From Staphylococcus schweitzeri (GTDB taxonomy: Bacteria; Bacillota; Bacilli; Staphylococcales; Staphylococcaceae), in assembly GCF_002902405.1 (NCBI RefSeq), contig NZ_PPQS01000042.1:114694-178693 (forward strand): a stretch of 64,000 nucleotides of DNA, given 5' to 3'. A program made the translations under genes and the position numbers. Positions 29,806-39,780 of the stretch are shown here, piece by piece (within the stretch, counting starts at the first letter, position 1; every line of letters begins with the position of its first letter). A model generated the notes under the pieces. That model made no database searches. It was not told the DNA's origin and was given only the letters and a program-made list of their open reading frames with translations.

Positions 29806-30261
29806 ATGGTAAAACATTTACAAGACCATATTCAATTTTTAGAGCAGTTTATAAATAACGTTAATGCATTAACTGCAAAAATGTTAAAAGATTTACAAAA
29901 TGAATATGAAATTTCATTAGAGCAATCCAACGTATTAGGTATGTTGAATAAAGAACCTTTGACAATTAGTGAAATCACGCAAAGACAGGGTGTAAATAAA
30001 GCAGCAGTAAGCAGACGTATTAAAAAGCTGATAGATGCAAAATTAGTTAAGTTAGATAAACCAAACTTAAACATAGATCAGCGATTAAAGTTCATAACGC
30101 TAACAGATAAGGGTAGAGCGTATTTGAAAGAACGTAATGCGATTATGACTGATATTGCGCAAGATATCACGAATGACTTAAAATCTGAAGACATTGAGAA
30201 TGTTAGACAAGTATTGGAAGTCATCAATCATCGTATAAAAACATATAGCAATCATAAATAG
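29806..30261 (+). CDS. tcaR: MarR-family regulator TcaR
   Basis: 151 residues with a winged helix of MarR type ([37 protein letters not shown] at about 50-86). TcaR regulates biofilm (ica) and surface-protein genes in staphylococci and binds several antibiotics. It is the first gene of the tcaR-tcaA-tcaB locus, but a terminator separates it from tcaA. AGGGAG precedes the ATG. Confidence 0.94.
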   Translation: MVKHLQDHIQFLEQFINNVNALTAKMLKDLQNEYEISLEQSNVLGMLNKEPLTISEITQRQGVNKAAVSRRIKKLIDAKLVKLDKPNLNIDQRLKFITLTDKGRAYLKERNAIMTDIAQDITNDLKSEDIENVRQVLEVINHRIKTYSNHK

Positions 30262-30267
30262 AGTTTT

Positions 30268-30318
30268 GAAGGTGTTCAAATATAAGACTAAATATGTATG
30301 TATTGAACGCCTTCTTTT
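30268..30318 (+). terminator. Terminator after tcaR
   Basis: GAAGGTGTTCAA pairs with TTGAACGCCTTC (one mismatch), then a T run. Confidence 0.8.
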
Positions 30319-30500
30319 TAGTTATAATTGAGAGAGTACTTTCATTAATAATGTAATAAGGTACAATTCTAAAGTAAAGTTAATCATTTCTTGAATTGTA
30401 TTCTTGCGATAATATTTGTAAAATAATAATGGTAAAATAATAAAATAATTTTTGGAATATACATATAACAATTGAAGCGGAATGGAATTGAGGTGAAAAT

Positions 30501-31883
30501 ATGAAATCTTGCCCGGAATGTGGACGTCAAGTGAAAGAGGATGCAGAAATGTGTTCTCATTGTGGATATAAATTTGATAGTCGTCTAGCATTATATAGAA
30601 AATCAACCGATGAAGATATACAAACGAATAACATCAAGATTAGAAAAATGGTGCCTTGGGCAATTGGTTTCTTCATAATAATCCTAATCATTATATTGTT
30701 CTTTTTATTACGGAATTTTAATTCACCAGAAGCGCAAACTAAAATTTTAGTAAATGCGATTGAAAATAATGATAAACAAAAAGTAGCAACCTTATTAAGT
30801 ACTAAAGACAATAAAGTCGATTCTGAAGAGGCAAAAGTATATATACGGTATATTAAAGATGAAGTTGGTCTTAAACAATTTGTAACAGATCTTGAAAATA
30901 CAGTTCATAAATTGAATAAAAGTAAGACAAGTGTGGCTTCTTATATTCAAACAAGGTCAGGACAAAATATTTTACGTGTTAGTAAAAATGGCAGACGTTA
31001 TATCTTCTTCGATAATATGAGCTTTACAGCACCTACCAAACAACCAATTATAAAACCTAAAGAAAGAACTAAATATGAATTTAAAGCGGGTGGAAAGAAA
31101 AAGATTGTTGTAGCTGAAGCGAATAAAGTTACACCGTTAGGTAACTTCATACCAGGCAAATATAGAATTGCTGCTATGAAAGCAACAGAAAATGGTGAGT
31201 TTCCAGGACATTTAAAATTTGATTTCCGTCAAAGTAATTCTGAAACCGTAGATGTTACAGAAGATTTTGAAGAAGCTAATATTTCAGTAACTTTAAAAGG
31301 TGATACAAAATTAAAAGATAGCTCTAAAAAAGTAATAATTAATGATAAAGAAATGGCATTTTCAAGTTCAAAAACATATGGACCATATCCTCAAAATAAA
31401 GATATTACCATTTCGGCTTCAGGTAAAGCGAAAGATAAGACATTCACAACACAAACTAAAACCATTAAAGCAAGTGATTTAAAATATAACACAGAAGTAA
31501 CATTGAACTTCGACAGCGAAGATATTGATGATTATGTAGAAAAGAAAGAAAAAGAAGAAAATAGTTTGAAATATAAATTGATTGAATTCTTCGCAGGATA
31601 TTCTTTAGCAAATAATGCAGCATTCAATCAATCTAACTTTGATTTTATATCATCATATATTAAAAAAGGCTCTTCATATTATGATGATATAAGAAAGCGT
31701 TTATCAAAAGGAAGATTAATGATGATTAGTTCACCTCAAATTTTGGATGCTGAACAGCATGGTAATAAAATAATGGCAACTGTCCGATTGGTAAATGAAA
31801 ATGGTGAAGAAATTGATAAGAAATATGAACTTGAACAAGGTTCGGAAGATCAATTACAACTAATTAAGACAACAGATAAATAA
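30501..31883 (+). CDS. tcaA: Teicoplanin-resistance-associated membrane protein TcaA
   Basis: 460 residues. A zinc ribbon with cysteines 4, 7, 18 and 21 (CPECG...CSHCG) is cytoplasmic. A single membrane helix covers about 52-72, and the long external part contains repeated beta-rich domains and a C-terminal NTF2-like domain (from about 360). Loss of tcaA raises glycopeptide resistance, and TcaA influences wall teichoic acid and survival in serum. AGGTGAAA precedes the ATG. tcaB lies 620 bases downstream across a hairpin-rich intergenic region. Confidence 0.95.
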   Translation: MKSCPECGRQVKEDAEMCSHCGYKFDSRLALYRKSTDEDIQTNNIKIRKMVPWAIGFFIIILIIILFFLLRNFNSPEAQTKILVNAIENNDKQKVATLLSTKDNKVDSEEAKVYIRYIKDEVGLKQFVTDLENTVHKLNKSKTSVASYIQTRSGQNILRVSKNGRRYIFFDNMSFTAPTKQPIIKPKERTKYEFKAGGKKKIVVAEANKVTPLGNFIPGKYRIAAMKATENGEFPGHLKFDFRQSNSETVDVTEDFEEANISVTLKGDTKLKDSSKKVIINDKEMAFSSSKTYGPYPQNKDITISASGKAKDKTFTTQTKTIKASDLKYNTEVTLNFDSEDIDDYVEKKEKEENSLKYKLIEFFAGYSLANNAAFNQSNFDFISSYIKKGSSYYDDIRKRLSKGRLMMISSPQILDAEQHGNKIMATVRLVNENGEEIDKKYELEQGSEDQLQLIKTTDK

Positions 31884-31887
31884 ACGT

Positions 31888-32185
31888 TGTGAGACAGAAA
31901 TGATAAAGATTCATTAATGATTCTTTATGTAGTTAGTGGTTCTTGGGAGTGGTACAGAAATGATAAAGAACCACTAATGATTTATTATGTAGTGGTTCTT
32001 ACACATTAGCCACAGCTAATGTGTACTTAAAAATAGGAATACATGAGTAAAACTCATATATAAGAAATACTAATTTCTAAATAAAAAGTATTTCTTTATC
32101 GTCGTCCCACCCCAACATAGAAGCTGACTTTTCGCCACTATGTTGTGGCCCCCCTGACTAGAATTAAAAAAAGCTTGTTACAAGC
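31888..32185. repeat. Seven-hairpin intergenic array in the tcaA-tcaB gap
   Basis: The gap of 620 bases holds no gene. From left to right: a near-palindrome 31905-31926; AAGAACCACTA/TAGTGGTTCTT (31966-32000); ACACATTAGC/GCTAATGTGT (32001-32024); ATGAGT/ACTCAT (32043-32057); AAGAAATACT/AGTATTTCTT (32062-32096); CAACATAG/CTATGTTG (32113-32145); GCTTG/CAAGC (32173-32185). ACAGAAATGATAAAG recurs at 31894 and 31954, a 60-bp period. The CGTCCCACCCCAACA and TTCGTTCAGTCAACTACTGC parts resemble intergenic repeats I remember from many S. aureus loci. The rest of the gap (32190-32500) shows nothing clear. Confidence 0.8.
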
Positions 32186-32506
32186 GCATTTTCGTTCAGT
32201 CAACTACTGCCAATTTAACATTGTAGAGCCTAGGACATTGACTTATGTCTCAGACTCACATGAAGCTATACACATAGATATCCTTTCTAAGTATTTACAA
32301 ATAGCGTGAATCACTTTGAAAGGATTATTTGTGTGTGAAACAATTATATTAAGGTTAACAATGCTTTGTGACATTTTATTTTTGAACTTTAAAAGATGAA
32401 AATGTCACATACAAATAAAGCAAGTAATGCTAATATAAATGGAATATTAAGTATGTAACGAATCGTTGTTTTACTAAAAAATATATAAAGTAAAGGTGGT
32501 AGTAAT

Positions 32507-33724
32507 ATGAATGACTTAACAAATTTTAATAAGCGCTCGCCTATATTTATTATTATTTTAGGCGCTTTAACTGCCATAGGTGCGTTATCAATAGATATGT
32601 TTTTACCAGGTTTACCAGATATAAGACATGACTTTCAAACTACAACATCAAATGCACAGTTAACATTATCTATGTTTATGATTGGCTTGGCATTTGGAAA
32701 CTTATTTGCTGGTCCGATTTCAGATTCTACAGGACGCAGAAATCCGCTCATTATAGCGATGATTATATTTACATTGGCGAGTTTAGGAATTGTTTTCGTT
32801 CATAATATTTGGATTATGATTATCTTAAGATTTATTCAAGGTGTGACGGGTGGTGCAGCTGCCGTTATTTCTAGAGCTATTGCTAGTGATATGTATAGTG
32901 GTAACGAATTGACAAAATTTATGGCATTATTAATGCTTGTAAATGGAATCGCACCAGTTATTGCACCAACTTTAGGTGGTATTATTTTAAACTATTCTAT
33001 TTGGAGAATGGTGTTCGTAATTTTGACAATATTTGGGGTTATCATGGTTGTCGGATCAATTTTAAAAGTACCTGAATCTTTAGCTATGATAAGTCGTGAA
33101 TCCCATGGCGGACTAAAATCAATGTTTAAAAATTTCAAAGTTCTATTGAAAACGCCACGTTTTGTATTGCCAATGCTCATCCAAGGTATGACCTTTGTAA
33201 TATTATTTACTTACATATCTGCATCACCATTTATTATTCAAAAAATTTATGGTATGTCAGCTCTACAATTTAGCTGGATGTTTGCAGGTATAGGTATAAC
33301 ATTAATTATTTCTAGTCAGCTCACAGGTTATTTGGTTGATTATGTGAATCCTCAAAAATTAATGAGGATAATGACGGTGATTCAAATCATGGGGGTATTA
33401 TTAGTAACTTTAACTTTGCTTAATCACTGGAATTTTTGGATACTAGCAATCAGCTTTGTGATATTAATCGCACTAGTGACAGGGGTTGCGACGCTTGGAT
33501 TTACAATCGCTATGGATGAAAGTAGTAGTGGTCGAGGAAGTTCATCAAGTTTGTTGGGATTAGTTCAATTTTTATTCGGTGGTATTGCTTCGCCATTAGT
33601 AGGAATTAAAGGAGAAGAAAACCCAATGCCATATATTTTTATTATTGTAATTGCAGCTGTGTTACTTATCATTTTACAAATATACAATATAAAAGTATTT
33701 AAAACAGATAAATCAACAATGTAG
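32507..33724 (+). CDS. tcaB: MFS transporter TcaB (Bcr/CflA-type)
   Basis: 405 residues with 12 membrane helices. The Bcr/CflA type is shown by the first helix and loop (GALTAIGALSIDMFLPGLPDI), and the conserved MFS motif A appears as GPISDSTGRRNPLI at about 65-78. The family exports drugs such as bicyclomycin; the physiological substrate of TcaB is not known. AAAGGTGG precedes the ATG. It shares the locus with tcaR and tcaA but is separated from tcaA by the hairpin array, so it may be expressed independently. Confidence 0.9.
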   Translation: MNDLTNFNKRSPIFIIILGALTAIGALSIDMFLPGLPDIRHDFQTTTSNAQLTLSMFMIGLAFGNLFAGPISDSTGRRNPLIIAMIIFTLASLGIVFVHNIWIMIILRFIQGVTGGAAAVISRAIASDMYSGNELTKFMALLMLVNGIAPVIAPTLGGIILNYSIWRMVFVILTIFGVIMVVGSILKVPESLAMISRESHGGLKSMFKNFKVLLKTPRFVLPMLIQGMTFVILFTYISASPFIIQKIYGMSALQFSWMFAGIGITLIISSQLTGYLVDYVNPQKLMRIMTVIQIMGVLLVTLTLLNHWNFWILAISFVILIALVTGVATLGFTIAMDESSSGRGSSSSLLGLVQFLFGGIASPLVGIKGEENPMPYIFIIVIAAVLLIILQIYNIKVFKTDKSTM

Positions 33725-33783
33725 CGTTGCAATAATGTTGAAATAGAGTACCATGTATTCGTGTTCTAAATATAACTTAATTA

Positions 33784-33836
33784 CTACAAAAATGCCGAGA
33801 CCTTATTTATTAGTGGGAATCTCGGCATTTTTGTAG
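33784..33836. terminator. Bidirectional terminator after tcaB
   Basis: CTACAAAAATGCCGAGA pairs perfectly (17 bp) with TCTCGGCATTTTTGTAG. T-rich on both strands, between tcaB and the convergent TetR gene. Confidence 0.92.
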
Positions 33837-33918
33837 TTAAAAGCGGTACTAGGAAGTTCTATATATCATGTATGTCATTTAGGTTAAGTTAAATTGGCTT
33901 GTATAATAGTGGTTCTAT

Positions 33919-34473
33919 TTATGGATTTTGAAGTTTAATCGTATTAGCCAATAAAATAGAAGCGACTTCCTCAGGTGATTCTTGGCATCCACTTGAAAGC
34001 CAATTTATGAACACACCAGCTTGACCACCAATGATGTATGTGACATAAAGCTGTTTATTCGTAACGGTTGAACTATAATCGCTAACAATTTGTTGATAAT
34101 AATCTCTCGCTAAATTCACATAGTCTATGAATAATGTTTTCATTGGATAAGTGACTAAAATGTCCTTGAAAAATTGCTCGTTGCGTTTAATATATTTTGC
34201 AATAATAATGAAGAATTTATAAAGTTTGTGTTTATCTTGTTTAATATTATCGAAATTATGATGTAGTGCACGGAGAAGAAAATGAAATTTTTCTTTATGT
34301 TTTGAATTGATGGTTTCCAATAAATCATATTTATCTTTATAGTAATCATAAAACGTAGAACGATTAATATTGCTATATGCACAAATCATTTTAGTGGATA
34401 TTTCTTGGAAAGGGTATTCAGCCATCAAATCAACAAGTGCATTTTGAATTTCTATTTTGGCTTGTCGTTTCAT
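33919..34473 (-). CDS. TetR/AcrR-family regulator of the adjacent EmrAB-like pump
   Basis: 184 residues. The helix-turn-helix reads PFQEISTKMICAYSNINRSTFYDYYKDKYDLLE (about 21-53). The C-terminal part has the W-SSGCQESPEEVA ending common to this TetR subgroup. It is divergent from the membrane-fusion and MFS pump genes, and a 27-bp inverted repeat lies between them, so repression of the pump and of itself is likely. The inducer is unknown. Confidence 0.87.
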   Translation of the reverse strand: MKRQAKIEIQNALVDLMAEYPFQEISTKMICAYSNINRSTFYDYYKDKYDLLETINSKHKEKFHFLLRALHHNFDNIKQDKHKLYKFFIIIAKYIKRNEQFFKDILVTYPMKTLFIDYVNLARDYYQQIVSDYSSTVTNKQLYVTYIIGGQAGVFINWLSSGCQESPEEVASILLANTIKLQNP

Positions 34474-34497
34474 ATTGTTACACCTTTGTGAATTTTA

Positions 34498-34524
34498 ACC
34501 AACACTCTTATAAAAATTGTTGGT
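34498..34524. promoter_or_regulatory. Probable TetR operator
   Basis: ACCAACA (34498-34504) and TGTTGGT (34518-34524) form a perfect inverted repeat just upstream of the TATAAT at 34547-34552 of the pump genes. Confidence 0.6.
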
Positions 34525-34593
34525 GTTTTTTTTATTGTCATGTCTCTATAATAAATAAAGTGAATTTTAAAAGCAAATAGGAGGAAATGTTTC

Positions 34594-35241
34594 ATGAAGA
34601 AGATGATATTAATTAATGTCATTACAGTTGTTGTGTTATTAGCAATTGGGATTGCTGGCTTTTATTTCTGGAATAAAACAACAAGCTATGTAACAACTGA
34701 TAATGCAAAAGTAAATGGCGATCAAATTAAAATAGCAAGTCCTGCATCTGGACAAATTAAATCACTAAATGTTAAACAAGGTGACAAACTTGATAAAGGT
34801 GATAAAGTAGCAACTGTTACAGTACAAGGTCAAGATGGAGAAACAAAAGATATGGATCTTAAAATGCCACAAAAAGGTACAATTGCTAAATTAGATGGTA
34901 TGGAAGGTTCAATGGTGCAAGCTGGTAACCCAATCGCTTACGCATACAATTTAGATGATTTATATGTAACTGCAAATATTGACGAAAAAGATATTAAAGA
35001 TGTTGAAGTAGGTAAAGATGTTGATGTGACTATTGACGGTCAAAAAGCTTCTATTAAAGGTAAAGTTGATAGTATTGGAAAAGCAACTGCTGCAAGCTTT
35101 TCATTAATGCCATCATCAAATAGTGATGGTAACTACACTAAAGTTTCTCAAGTAATACCTGTTAAAATTACTCTAGAATCAGAACCGTCTAAACAAGTTG
35201 TTCCTGGAATGAACGCTGAAGTAAAAATCCATAAAAATTAA
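34594..35241 (+). CDS. EmrA/HlyD-type membrane fusion protein
   Basis: 215 residues: one N-terminal helix (about 5-26), then a biotinyl-lipoyl-like half motif (YVTTDNAKVNGDQIKIASPASGQIKSLNVKQGDKLDKGDKVATV) and a beta-barrel domain ending VVPGMNAEVKIHKN. It is short because the coiled-coil hairpin of Gram-negative EmrA is missing, as is common in Gram-positive forms. It is followed 12 bases downstream by the MFS gene, with which it should form an efflux unit. AGGAGG precedes the ATG. Confidence 0.88.
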   Translation: MKKMILINVITVVVLLAIGIAGFYFWNKTTSYVTTDNAKVNGDQIKIASPASGQIKSLNVKQGDKLDKGDKVATVTVQGQDGETKDMDLKMPQKGTIAKLDGMEGSMVQAGNPIAYAYNLDDLYVTANIDEKDIKDVEVGKDVDVTIDGQKASIKGKVDSIGKATAASFSLMPSSNSDGNYTKVSQVIPVKITLESEPSKQVVPGMNAEVKIHKN

Positions 35242-35253
35242 GGGGGTCATTAA

Positions 35254-37185
35254 ATGACTACGACCTTCATTATTAGCTACATTATTTTAGCGCTCATTAT
35301 TGTTGGGGTTATCAATTTATTTTTAATAAGATCAAGAAAAAAAGGCAAACGCCAACAAAAGGAACAACAATTTACGACACGTCAATCAAATCAATCTAAA
35401 TTTAAAGCTAGTGATTTAGACAAAACATCTGATCAATCGCTACAACGTATGACGCATGAAGAAATGCGCGTTGACAATCAAGATGATCATAACCAAGTTA
35501 GTCTAAATGGTCATATAAAGGGGCCTGAGAAAGATCAAGAAGCATCCACTAATACTAATGATGAGGAAGCAGTTGCTGCTAAAAATCCTAACTCAGAAGA
35601 ATACAAAGTGAATGAAAAAATTAAAAAAGAACATAAAAACTTTATTTTTGGTGAAGGTGTTTCACGCGGTAAAATATTAACGGCATTATTGTTCGGTATG
35701 TTTATTGCGATTCTAAACCAAACATTATTAAATGTTGCTTTGCCAAAAATTAATACAGAGTTTAATATTTCCGCTTCAACAGGGCAATGGTTGATGACAG
35801 GATTTATGTTAGTAAATGGTATTTTAATACCAATAACAGCGTACCTATTTAATAAATATTCATATCGAAAATTATTTTTAGTTGCGTTAGTACTCTTTAC
35901 AATTGGTTCATTAATCTGTGCAATTTCAATGAATTTCCCAATTATGATGGTTGGGCGTGTATTACAGGCCATTGGTGCAGGTGTATTAATGCCATTAGGA
36001 TCAATTGTTATTATTACAATTTATCCACCTGAAAAACGTGGTGCTGCAATGGGGACAATGGGTATTGCAATGATTTTAGCACCAGCTATTGGTCCAACAT
36101 TATCAGGTTATATCGTACAAAATTATCATTGGAATGTGATGTTTTACGGTATGTTCATTATCGGGATCATCGCAATTTTAGTTGGTTTTGTATGGTTTAA
36201 ATTATATCAATATACTACAAATCCAAAAGCTGATATTCCAGGTATTATCTTCAGTACGATTGGTTTCGGTGCTTTGTTATATGGTTTCTCAGAAGCTGGA
36301 AACAAAGGTTGGGGTTCAGTAGAGATAGAATCAATGTTTGCTATCGGTTTTATCTTTATCATTTTATTCGTTATTAGAGAACTAAGAATGAAATCACCAA
36401 TGTTGAATTTAGAAGTATTAAAATTCCCAACATTTACATTGACAACAATTATTAATATGGTTGTAATGTTAAGTTTATATGGCGGTATGATTTTATTACC
36501 AATTTATTTACAAAATTTACGTGGATTCTCAGCGTTAGATTCTGGTTTGTTACTATTGCCAGGTTCTCTAGTTATGGGACTACTTGGACCATTTGCAGGT
36601 AAATTGTTAGATACTATTGGTTTAAAACCATTAGCAATCTTCGGTATTGCTGTAATGACTTATGCAACGTGGGAATTAACTAAATTAAATATGGATACAC
36701 CATATATGACAATTATGGGGATCTATGTACTTCGTTCATTTGGTATGGCATTTATAATGATGCCAATGGTAACTGCAGCTATTAATGCGTTACCGGGACG
36801 ACTTGCCTCTCATGGTAATGCGTTCTTAAATACGATGCGTCAATTAGCAGGCTCTATAGGTACAGCAATCTTAGTTACTGTTATGACAACACAAACAACA
36901 CAACATTTATCAGCTTTTGGGGAAGAGCTAGATAAAACGAATCCGATTGTTCAAGATCATATGCGTGAGTTAGCATCACAATATGGCGGACAAGAAGGCG
37001 CAATGAAAGTATTACTACAATTTGTAAATAAACTAGCAACGGTTGAAGGGATTAATGATGCATTTATAGTTGCAACGATATTTAGCATCATCGCCTTAAT
37101 TTTATGTTTGTTTTTACAAAGTAATAAAAAAGCAAAAGCTACGGCTCAAAAGTTAGAAGCAAGCTCAAATAACAATCATGAATAA
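35254..37185 (+). CDS. EmrB/QacA-family (DHA2) drug efflux transporter
   Basis: 643 residues, longer than the usual 500. One N-terminal helix (about 3-22) is followed by a highly charged cytoplasmic linker of about 110 residues (rich in Q, K, D, E, N), then the 14-helix DHA2 core starting near residue 140. Core motifs are LNQTLLNVALPKI, TGQWLMTGFMLVNGILIP and GRVLQAIGAGVLMPL (motif C region). The extra helix and linker might contact the fusion protein. The pump is likely induced through the TetR gene. Substrates are not known. Confidence 0.88.
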   Translation: MTTTFIISYIILALIIVGVINLFLIRSRKKGKRQQKEQQFTTRQSNQSKFKASDLDKTSDQSLQRMTHEEMRVDNQDDHNQVSLNGHIKGPEKDQEASTNTNDEEAVAAKNPNSEEYKVNEKIKKEHKNFIFGEGVSRGKILTALLFGMFIAILNQTLLNVALPKINTEFNISASTGQWLMTGFMLVNGILIPITAYLFNKYSYRKLFLVALVLFTIGSLICAISMNFPIMMVGRVLQAIGAGVLMPLGSIVIITIYPPEKRGAAMGTMGIAMILAPAIGPTLSGYIVQNYHWNVMFYGMFIIGIIAILVGFVWFKLYQYTTNPKADIPGIIFSTIGFGALLYGFSEAGNKGWGSVEIESMFAIGFIFIILFVIRELRMKSPMLNLEVLKFPTFTLTTIINMVVMLSLYGGMILLPIYLQNLRGFSALDSGLLLLPGSLVMGLLGPFAGKLLDTIGLKPLAIFGIAVMTYATWELTKLNMDTPYMTIMGIYVLRSFGMAFIMMPMVTAAINALPGRLASHGNAFLNTMRQLAGSIGTAILVTVMTTQTTQHLSAFGEELDKTNPIVQDHMRELASQYGGQEGAMKVLLQFVNKLATVEGINDAFIVATIFSIIALILCLFLQSNKKAKATAQKLEASSNNNHE

Positions 37186-37246
37186 ATTGAATTAAATTAA
37201 TTGAAGTGTGACTAATCAAAAATTATGTTGTGGGGGCATGATTTTT

Positions 37247-37284
37247 AAAGTATCGGTGCCAGATATGGTTATCGATACTTTTTT
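37247..37284 (+). terminator. Terminator after the EmrAB-like operon
   Basis: AAAGTATCG pairs with CGATACTTT, followed by a T run. Confidence 0.8.
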
Positions 37285-37390
37285 ATTTGTAAAACTTTGA
37301 ATTAGTCAGTTGGCGGAATAATAAATAATGTCATTTACAGAAAAAGTTATTAATACAAGAAAAGCGGTGCAGGACTGAGCATAAAGAAAA

Positions 37391-37431
37391 AGCAGTGAAA
37401 ATCACTTTATATAAAAAATGATTTTACTGCT
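37391..37431 (-). terminator. Terminator after the 37478-38116 gene
   Basis: AGCAGTGAAAATCA pairs with TGATTTTACTGCT with one bulge. T-rich on the minus strand (CTTTTTCTTTAT). Confidence 0.7.
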
Positions 37432-37477
37432 ATAGTTTTTCAGGAATTATGTCCAATCCTTAAACTAATTTATATCA

Positions 37478-38116
37478 TTATTTTAAACGAGGCATGCGAT
37501 TACGGAAGAATAAACTTATAACAAGTAAACCGATGCTACAGCCCAGTAGAATAATACCGTTATGAATAGCGTCAGCTTCTGTAATCACTTGATCTGGTGG
37601 TACATTTAAATAATAGCGTTTTAAAGCATCTGCAATTTCTTGTGCAAGTGCTTTAATAATATAACTGAAATACAATGTAATGACTAACATAATTGCTAAC
37701 ACTAAAATATTCACTACTTTTAGAACCGTGCGATTAAATACAATTGTCAGTATTGTTATGGCTAGGCTGACAATACATAAAATAAAGAAGCCGTTAAAAA
37801 CTAAAATTAAGCGATCGATTCCTTGTTGTAAATCAGTGATATTACCCAAGTTTATATTCAATTGATTCATTTTTCCAATTGTCTCGTTAAAATTTTTAAT
37901 ACCATCAAAATCTACAGATTCTTTGGTAAAGACAATATTAAAAATAGGCTGTTTCCACATGCTGTATCCAGCGATTGCGGTTAATATAACAACAATGATT
38001 TGAATAATCATGCTTACCAATGAACGCTTTTTCTTGCCATATCGCTTACCGCGATGAATATTCGGTTGTTGAAATGTCTCATCAAATGATTCTAATCGTT
38101 GATTTGGATTTGTCAT
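37478..38116 (-). CDS. Membrane protein of unknown function
   Basis: 212 residues from the ATG at 38116, which has GGAGGT seven bases upstream. A basic cytoplasmic start (HRGKRYGKKKRS) precedes four hydrophobic helices at about 33-52, 100-125, 130-155 and 185-205. An external loop (residues 60-95) carries no cysteines or known motif. I do not recognise the family. It stands between the pump operon and a hydrolase gene, with its own terminator. Confidence 0.75.
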   Translation of the reverse strand: MTNPNQRLESFDETFQQPNIHRGKRYGKKKRSLVSMIIQIIVVILTAIAGYSMWKQPIFNIVFTKESVDFDGIKNFNETIGKMNQLNINLGNITDLQQGIDRLILVFNGFFILCIVSLAITILTIVFNRTVLKVVNILVLAIMLVITLYFSYIIKALAQEIADALKRYYLNVPPDQVITEADAIHNGIILLGCSIGLLVISLFFRNRMPRLK

Positions 38117-38323
38117 GCAAGGCACCTCCGTATAAAGTTCTTTTCTTTACTTATCAATATGTCTAGTTGTCTGTTATAATGATGAAAAATCACTATTCAA
38201 TTGTAGTCATAAATTTGAAAGTGAAAAAGAAAATATCTTCTACATTATATACTTTTTTTGGCAAAGAATGTAGGGGATAGACAATCATTGGATACATAAA
38301 ATATATAAAGGTAGGTAAAGATA

Positions 38324-39247
38324 TTGATTAGAAACCGTGTTATGAATAGCGTTGTGAATAAATATTTACTTCACAATCGTTCTATTATGTTTAAAAATGA
38401 TCAAGATGTTGAAAGATTTTTTTATAAACGAGAAATTGAAAATCGAAAAAAACATAAGCAACCATCAACTTTAAATGTTAAAGCAAATTTAGAAAAATTA
38501 TCTTTAGATGATATGCAGGTATTTCGCTTTAATTTTAGACATCAAGTTGATAAGAAAATTTTATACATTCACGGTGGATTCAATGCATTACAACCATCAC
38601 CGTTCCATTGGAGATTGTTGGATAAAATTACTTTAAGTACTTTATATGAAGTGGTACTACCTATATATCCAAAGACACCAGAATATCACATTGAGGATAC
38701 TTTCAAAGCAATACAACGTGTTTATGATCAATTGGTATCGGAAGTTGGTCATCAAAACATTGTAGTCATGGGCGATGGTTCAGGTGGTGCACTAGCATTA
38801 TCGTTTGTCCAATCACTATTAGATGCGCGTAAGCCATTACCAAATAAAGTGTATTTAATTTCACCCATTTTAGATGCAACGTTATCTAATAAAGATATAT
38901 CGGAAACATTAATTGAGCAAGATGCGGTGTTAAGTCAGTTTGGTGTTAATGAGATTATGAAAAAGTGGGCAAATGGTATTTCATTAACAGATAAGCGGGT
39001 TTCACCTATAAATGGCACAATCGTCGGGTTACCACCAGTGTATATGTTTGGTGGAGGCCGTGAAATTGCATATCCTGATATGAAATTATTCGAACAAATG
39101 ATGATACAGCATCATCAATATATAGAGTTTTATGATTATCCTAAAATGGTTCATGATTTTCCTGTTTATCCAATCCGTCAATCGCACAAAGCTATTAAAC
39201 AAATTGCTAAATCAATAGACGAGGATGTTATTCAAAATAATCAATAA
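38324..39247 (+). CDS. Alpha/beta hydrolase, HSL-type esterase
   Basis: 307 residues. The oxyanion motif is IHGGFN (about 84-89), the nucleophile serine lies in VMGDGSGGALAL (about 146-157), and the catalytic histidine is in MVHDFPVY near residue 280, with an acidic residue before it in the loop GGGREIAYPD. These are features of hormone-sensitive-lipase-like carboxylesterases. The substrate is unknown. The start is TTG at 38324 with AGGTAGG upstream; an ATG six codons later lacks a site. Confidence 0.85.
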   Translation: MIRNRVMNSVVNKYLLHNRSIMFKNDQDVERFFYKREIENRKKHKQPSTLNVKANLEKLSLDDMQVFRFNFRHQVDKKILYIHGGFNALQPSPFHWRLLDKITLSTLYEVVLPIYPKTPEYHIEDTFKAIQRVYDQLVSEVGHQNIVVMGDGSGGALALSFVQSLLDARKPLPNKVYLISPILDATLSNKDISETLIEQDAVLSQFGVNEIMKKWANGISLTDKRVSPINGTIVGLPPVYMFGGGREIAYPDMKLFEQMMIQHHQYIEFYDYPKMVHDFPVYPIRQSHKAIKQIAKSIDEDVIQNNQ

Positions 39248-39255
39248 TAAAAGAG

Positions 39256-39316
39256 AAACCCAGTTATGATAAATTCAAGTTAGAAGATATTTGGCTTGAA
39301 ACTATAACTGGGTTTT
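39256..39316 (+). terminator. Terminator after the esterase gene
   Basis: AAACCCAGTTAT pairs with ATAACTGGGTTT; TTCAAG/CTTGAA pairs inside. A T run follows. Confidence 0.88.
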
Positions 39317-39366
39317 ATTGATTGTTTAATTGATAGAAATTAGAATTCGTTGTAACGATGATTTTA

Positions 39367-39780
39367 TTATGAATGAAAATCACCAATGAGCGTGTTTATA
39401 TGTGTAATTATAAAGTATTGTCCTTTAAGTTGATAAAATTGATTTAAAAAGTTATCAAATTGACGCGGTATGTCATTTAGTTCTGCAAAATTAAACGTTT
39501 CTTCATGATTGCGATGCGTTATTTTGTTTTGGAATTTATCATAAAGTTCTAGGAACTGTTGGTCTTCAAACTGTTGCTCTACAATTGTCATTATATTATC
39601 AATTGCTTGTTTTTGACCTTGGACGTAAGCCATATGCATGCCACGCTTAAGTAGTTGGTTAGCTGGTCCATTAATAAATAGACCTTTTTGTGCATTTAGT
39701 TCTGTGAGCTCATACTTCACATCATCTAATAAATCTAATAATTCAATATGAATTTTTTGTTGTAATGCATCTGTCATCAT
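39367..39780 (-). CDS. Hypothetical helical protein coupled to a thioesterase gene
   Basis: 137 residues, predicted mostly alpha-helical, with no membrane segment and no motif I recognise. It begins MMTDALQQKIHIELLDLLDDVKYEL and is rich in Gln, Asp and Phe towards the end. AAAGGAG lies upstream of the ATG, and the start overlaps the thioesterase stop (ATGA), so it is translated with that gene. A partner or regulatory role for the thioesterase is possible but unproven. Confidence 0.75.
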   Translation of the reverse strand: MMTDALQQKIHIELLDLLDDVKYELTELNAQKGLFINGPANQLLKRGMHMAYVQGQKQAIDNIMTIVEQQFEDQQFLELYDKFQNKITHRNHEETFNFAELNDIPRQFDNFLNQFYQLKGQYFIITHINTLIGDFHS

